Notes under the pieces: model-generated | Databases searched by the model: none | Seen by the model: the letters and a program-made list of their open reading frames with translations, nothing else | Told to the model about the DNA's origin: nothing | In this document: in pieces, positions 58,590 through 64,000 of the stretch | How the letters are laid out: every line of letters starts with the position of its first letter | Position numbering within the stretch: position 1 is the stretch's first letter | Translations under genes and position numbers: made by a program | Source: Rhodeus uyekii | Lineage: Eukaryota; Chordata; Actinopteri; Cypriniformes; Acheilognathidae | Direction of reading: 5' to 3' | DNA length: 64,000 bases | Assembly (NCBI GenBank): GCA_037043235.1 | Contig: JAWRVZ010000025.1 | Coordinates: 2,073,501-2,137,500 of the forward strand

Positions 58590-61500
58590 ACTTTCATGCT
58601 TTTGCAGACAATTCATATACATAATCATTTTTATACTGAAAATACTGTATATTAAATTGTATATTAGCCCTAAAACTAGCCCTCAATAAAATCTTTCAGC
58701 ATTTTTACATAAAAAAACCCAGCAACAACAAAACCATAATTTAGTATGATTTATAAGCTATCACCAATAAATGTCCCACAAGATCAAACCACAATTTCCC
58801 AGTTTTTATATGACTGGAAAAAACTCTTAAGATGATCACAAAAAAAGCTTACTGCAATTTCAGCAATTAATTATTACTAAATTATTGTTCATTACAAAAA
58901 ATATGTAGAAATTGTCATAGACACTAATTACATAATTAAATGATGCTTGACAGTGGGTTTCATTGCAAAACAACACAATCATTTCAAAACAACAAGATCC
59001 TATTTGGACTGTCTGAGGTCTAAAGGAAATAGTTGAGACCAATGCTGCCCACTGAACAATCGGCAAGTGTCATTTATTCTTGTGCTTCAGCCTGTTCCCT
59101 TGACAACTCAGTGGTCAAACAGCAGAGCAGCACTGTCACTGTGTTGTTCTAATGTTTTACATGCCCTGATCAGAAACTGAAGGTTGAGACAGGTGTAGAA
59201 GACATAAGGACAGTTTGAAAGGACTGAGAGTGCAGTAACTGCAAAATCACAATTAAAACAGAATCTTGGCTACATTCAGGCATTTCTTTATGCAGAAATG
59301 AGAACACACATATTTAACAATGCATCCCTGCAATCTGGCAATCACATAATTTCCCCATAAGGGCCTTCAAACCATTTATTTTAGAATATTTTTGTTGTTG
59401 TTGCTTCAAAATGGTATTTCTTGCTTGAGTAATTATTCACTTCTAAAAAATGTAAAGGTATTCATCACCCTCTTGATTTGTTCTTCTTTCAGTTGAGCTC
59501 AATTCATTCCCACATGGGCCTGATGTGCCTTGGCACTGAAAGCTCCATCTGTTCCAAAACCATGCCCAGACCTGACTTAGTTTCATCTTTCAATCCATTA
59601 TCATTCAGGCACAAACCAACAAAACACCTGCTTATCTGTTGGAGGATGCTGGAGATATTTTCTCTCTCTAATGCAATTTCTTTATATATGTAGTTATGTT
59701 CATATTAGATTAAAATTGTATATGAAAGTCTACATTGTTAGTGATCATTATTCATTTAAGAGTAAAGTTCTATTTTTATAGTATTTTCGTAACCATGAAT
59801 ATTTAAAAATATAACAAGTTTAAGGACATACAAAGCTCTGACTGGATGCTACAATCCAAAAATAGAAGAGGCCCAAGTACACAACCCTGTTGAGCACCCA
59901 CTGAGTCTCTTTGTCACAAATTAGTTTTTACTGCTGACTTTATTGTATGTTTCTTTTACAGCTATAATGTAAACAAGAAGATCTCCACTATATCTCATCA
60001 TGCCATAGATGTTCTACATTATGTCACCTTTAATGTTTCCAGTTCCAATATTGTACCTTATACACACTGCTCAGCTGCCGCATATTCTAACATGTGTTCG
60101 GAGAGTGAGGGAGTGAGTGGAAATTATAGATAGACCAGATGTTGTGCTCTCTGACCTTTTCCACTGGCTGCTCTTTACAAGTGACTCAAGGTGTCACATG
60201 CAAATGTGGCATGAGGGTGGTGGTATTTTATTAAACAGCACCTAAAGCCACACTTACAAGTGTATACAATCACAGGCTGATCTCCCATACGTGTTGCACA
60301 GTCCCCTCATCTTTTATTTTTCCAGCTGTGTTAAATCTATGTGGTCAGTTGATCATTTTTGTGCCATGTGGATTGTCATGTTCTATCTTTTCTCCTGCTA
60401 ATAAACCGTACATTTATTCACTGCATCTTAAGTCCTGCATTTAATCTGGAAACCCGTGACACATACCACAATTCTATTTCTCTCACACTGAGAAAAGCAA
60501 AGAGTTACATATAAAATGTATTCCTAAAGTTCATGAAGATTTACACAGTTGTTTCTGTGTTTTAAAAGGTTTTCTGTGTAGAAAGGAAACCGATGACAAG
60601 ATTAACTGTCTTAAAACACTCTGGTCACTAGTTCATGAGCTGTAGATTCATTCAGCTTAGTTGCAATTGAGTGGCATGTATTCTATAGATTTGAAAGGGC
60701 AAATGATGGCAGAATCTCTTCAAAGGTATTGTATACAATGCAAAATCTTATTTCCAGATGATATTGTAATTTATTATGTTCCTTTGTTATTCCTAAAGGA
60801 CTTGTTAGTTGAAAAGTCTTGAGATATTTTAAGATTTTATACCTTATAAAATTGAGTTTTTTTATCATGACTTGCAAAATGTCAAATTTGTGTTGTCTCT
60901 AAAGATCCCCTAAAGATATAATTCTATGACATGTCCTCTTTCCAGATTCCTAAAGCATCCCTTGACACATACCACATACCACAAACAAATTTAGGCCATT
61001 CATTCCTTGTAGGCTGTGGGACCAAACACTTGGAGGCTGTACCGCTGCCAACCAGCTGTGGAACCTCAGCACAGCTATTAGCATGCATTGACTTGGGAGA
61101 GCAAGGAAAAGTGGGCCATAAGCAACTATGAAAATCCATCCCCTGCTTTATCATATCCAATCTCACCAAGTTGAAATGGCTCTCTTTTTTCTGTGTTCCT
61201 TCTATTACTTTCTCCTCTGACTTTGTGTCCAGTATAGCCAATTGATACTCTGTAAAAAATAAAATAAAAATGCTATAGAAATTGCTGCAGTTTGCCAGTA
61301 AGTTACTGTAAATTAAAGTCACATAAAAAATTATTCAAAGAACACCATATACCTCATATACAAACACTTTTGAAGGAAAGTAGCATTTATTTTAACACTG
61401 AAAATCATTTGTATTGCCTATTTGTAACATGTTATTATATTTTTTTAGATTTTCGTATTTAATTTTTTAATTACGGTACATAGAAGCTGTCCGTGCATGA

Positions 61501-62085
61501 CTGAATAAAGCTGCCGAAGTTATTTCCATATACTGTAGTGATATGATTTGCCCTGGAAGGGCCTGTATACAATCCACTTTTCAGTGTTTGTTTCACTCCA
61601 CTTGACTATGTTTTTGTGTTACAGACAGACGGGTCAGGATTTTTCAGTGATTCTTGTTAGATTGCAGGTTAGATTGATACACCGGTAGGTGACAAGTGAA
61701 TGTATTATGAGTGGTTCACTAAATCATTCATTCAACCAATTTGTTTAACAACACTTGATTCCTTAAAAAATCCAGAAAAAAAAACAAGTATGAGTGAGTC
61801 ATTTTATCATTTGTTCAACTGGTTCTTTCAAAGACACATACTAATAATTTAGAAATTAAGCATCACTACTTTGTGTTCATCAGAAATGTACAGTTTAGTC
61901 TGATTTGACTTTTGCAATTTTGTGTATAAAATTGAAGTTACTTGATTTTAACTTGTTTGTTGAACTGTTGTTTTAAAACAATAACATATAATTTGTTTAA
62001 AATTGAAACCTAGTTGAAACTGAAAATTAACCTAGATGATTACCTGCAATTTTGTGTCTGCAGAGTTGTGTGTTTGGAGCAGTTC
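58590..62085. other. Gene-free stretch with one LTR-like end
   Basis: At about 60,300-60,462 a T-rich segment with ctcctgctaataaaccgtac and the end aacccgtgaca resembles the 3' half of a CGTGACA-type LTR. The remainder shows no recognised gene. Confidence 0.4.
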
Positions 62086-62087
62086 TC

Positions 62088-62775
62088 TTGTTTGGAATAA
62101 ATTGCTTAAAGAGCAAGATCCTCAAGATCAGCACAGCTTGTAACAACCCAATCACACTGGTTGGTGAACCGCTGGAGGAAGTAGAGTCCTTTACTTACTT
62201 GGGCAGTGTCATTGAGTCACAGAAGTCGATGTCAAGGCGTGCATCGGAAAGGCGCGGGCAGCTTTTATTCAACTCAGGAACATTTGGAACTCCAATGAAC
62301 TGTCAGTGAAAACCAAGATCAGGATCTTCAACACCAACGTCAAGGCAGTTCTCCTTTATGGAGCAGAGACGTGGAAGATCACAGAAGAAATCATCAAGAA
62401 AGTACAAGTGTTTGTCAACAGCTGCCTGCGCAAGATACTGCACATCCACTGGCCAGAAACGATCAGCAATAATGAACTTTAGCAGAGAACAGATCCGCTA
62501 ACTGCTGAGTAGGACATCAAGAAACATCGCTGGAGATGGATTGGACATACCTCGAGGAAGTCAGCGGATAACATTACTAGACAAGATTTAACATGAAACC
62601 CGCAAGGCAAGCGTGAAAGAGGTTGTTTGAGCACCTGGCGTTGAGTCCTTCAGACAGATATTAAGACCATGGGGATGACACGGGGCCATTTGGAGCGCAA
62701 AGCCCAAGACCGAGATGGCTGGAGGTCTCTCTTTGGTGGCCTATGCCCCAGGAGGGGTAGTAGGCGTAAGTTAGT
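62088..62775 (+). pseudogene. RTE-clade LINE, 3' coding fragment
   Basis: The plus strand reads NNPITLVGEPLEEVESFTYL then GSVIESQ, KTKIRIFNTNVKAVLLYGAE then TWKI, VFVNSCLRKILHIHWPETIS, RWRWIGHT-like and DRDGWRSLFGGLCPRRG. These are the post-RT C-terminal blocks of RTE-type non-LTR elements (LEEVESFTYLGS...LYGAETW...WPE.ISN...RRWRWIGH...CPRR). At least three frame changes occur. The RT catalytic part upstream is absent, as expected of 5' truncation. Confidence 0.85.
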
Positions 62776-62837
62776 TAGTTATATCAAGTACATAAATGTG
62801 TATTTGCACTATACTTAGCATAAAATAAATGTATTTC

Positions 62838-62995
62838 ATTTATATTTACGCATTTGGCAGATTTTATCCAAAGAAACTTACATTGCATTCAAAGAACACA
62901 TTGATAATCTAATCAGTTCTTGCTTTCCCTGGGAATCAAACGCATAAACGCATGACCTTGGCATTGTTTGCACCAATGCTCTACTGACAGGAAAA
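62838..62995 (-). repeat. tRNA-derived SINE, minus orientation
   Basis: The minus strand has a short head (cctgtcagtagagcattggt), ccagggaaagcaagaactga and the tail ctttggataaaatctgccaa. A small duplication (gcataaacgcatgacc) lies next to the B-box. Same family as 3,092-3,245. Confidence 0.75.
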
Positions 62996-64000
62996 TACAT
63001 TTCAAATAGATTTTGGCATACATAATGGTTTATTTTTCACTACGGTGTTGCCTTGTTTTCTTTTCTTTTTTTCCACAATCCATATTTATTCAGTTAATTA
63101 AACAGGGGCTGAGAATCATTGAGAAATCACTGAGAAACTTTGATTAATTCAAAGTTAAGAAAATTAGCTAGATCATTGCTTCGCTAAAATCGCTGGTTCA
63201 GAGAATGTGACTTGCACCATGTTCATCAGGCAAAATTAGACAAGGAGAATTGTCAGATACCTTATAAAATTTTAGTTGGAAAGTGTTTAGTTCACTTAAA
63301 TAGGACCTTAAAATAGGACCTGCATATCTTAACACATCTTGCATGCTGATCTTTGAAATGTAACTTCAAACACTTGACCCCAAAATGATCCAATTAGCAT
63401 TTTAAACGTATTTTATGCAGGTATTAAAAAGATATGATTGTGTTATGTCGGTTTCACCGAAGTACTTTAATAATGAGCGTATCAATGATCTCAGTGCTTC
63501 CCGCTATGATACACATGAGAACTGCTCTCCAGACAGACTCTTTAGTAAGGCCAGACCAATGCTTTACCACACCAAACAGATTTCAAAGAGGGAAAAAAGG
63601 GAGACAGACAGAGTGCAGAGAACAAGAGCGACCTCATTCGCAGTCCATTGAAAAGGTATAAATGGAGTCTCTGGGGAAAATTTTATGACACACTGCTGAT
63701 GATTCAACCATGCTAGAGTTTTACTGAACATTTATGTAGTTCCAAACTTATGAGAAATGTTCTAAACACAATACAAATTGATTTATTATTTATATATTGG
63801 AAAAAATAACGATCAGTATACAAAAAGTGTTTTCCGAATCTGATATTTTCCCAGTTAGCCCCTGATAAGCTACAACCCATGCATTTTAATGGCTTATATG
63901 GTCATCTTGTTAGACAGAGCTAAAATGCAGCGCTGATTGCTCAACTCATGTACGTTAAGAAACTTCAGATTTTAAAAAGAAAATCAAAGCTAAAACCTGT
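62996..64000. other. Right edge, non-coding
   Basis: No recognised repeat; overlapping 75-78 codon ORFs at 63,415-63,661 have no similarity I recognise and no splice context. Confidence 0.4.

Noticed and set aside
58464..58655. 63-codon ORF with THAR repeats
   Set aside because: Translation of a CACG microsatellite.

Overview
The window looks like teleost nuclear DNA, most probably from a cyprinid fish (carp, goldfish or minnow type). The evidence is AT-rich sequence, split genes with GT-AG introns, and a dense mix of fish repeats: Tc1-like transposons, DIRS, L2 and RTE retroelements, tRNA-derived SINEs, palindromic MITEs, solo LTRs and long microsatellites. No bacterial-type operons, rRNA genes or CRISPR arrays are present.

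Genes lie only in the first 17 kb. (1) About 2.65-4.2 kb, minus strand: the first three coding exons of a FAM177A1 orthologue, which continues off the left edge. (2) 5.3-12.3 kb, minus strand: a nine-exon gene whose splice phases all agree, giving an uninterrupted protein of about 1,007 residues with several zinc-binding clusters, a SWIM-type CxC..CxH motif and a C-terminal region like that of HMGXB3 and KDZ-type transposases. It has no HMG box. This is the most interesting protein gene here and could be a domesticated transposase. (3) From about 12.3 kb, plus strand, head-to-head with (2): a C2orf81-like gene whose second coding exon carries an in-frame TAG just before a good splice donor.

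From 17 to 64 kb I find no convincing host gene. The region is a gene desert or intron of something outside the window, filled with mobile DNA. The main items are: a solo LTR with a perfect 5-bp target duplication (15.65-16.18 kb, inside the C2orf81-like gene); a young 2.2-kb LTR element with two nearly identical 416-bp LTRs, a gag-like ORF, a single TGA and a GC-rich minisatellite, but no pol (28.2-30.4 kb); a nested DIRS > L2 > LTR-like complex (33.2-36.1 kb); two further DIRS fragments, one keeping the catalytic end of its tyrosine recombinase (40.5-41.8 and 52.0-52.5 kb); a repeat-borne ORF for a one-helix membrane plus coiled-coil protein broken by a 16-bp tandem duplication (51.06-51.45 kb); and RTE, L2-like and CR1-like remnants. 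Some unique, non-repetitive stretches (25.5, 30.9, 44.8 and 57.1 kb) could be conserved regulatory elements.

The SINEs and the L2 element share a 3' tail, so the window holds both partners of a SINE/LINE pair. All family assignments come from reading translations and motifs by eye; no database search was run.
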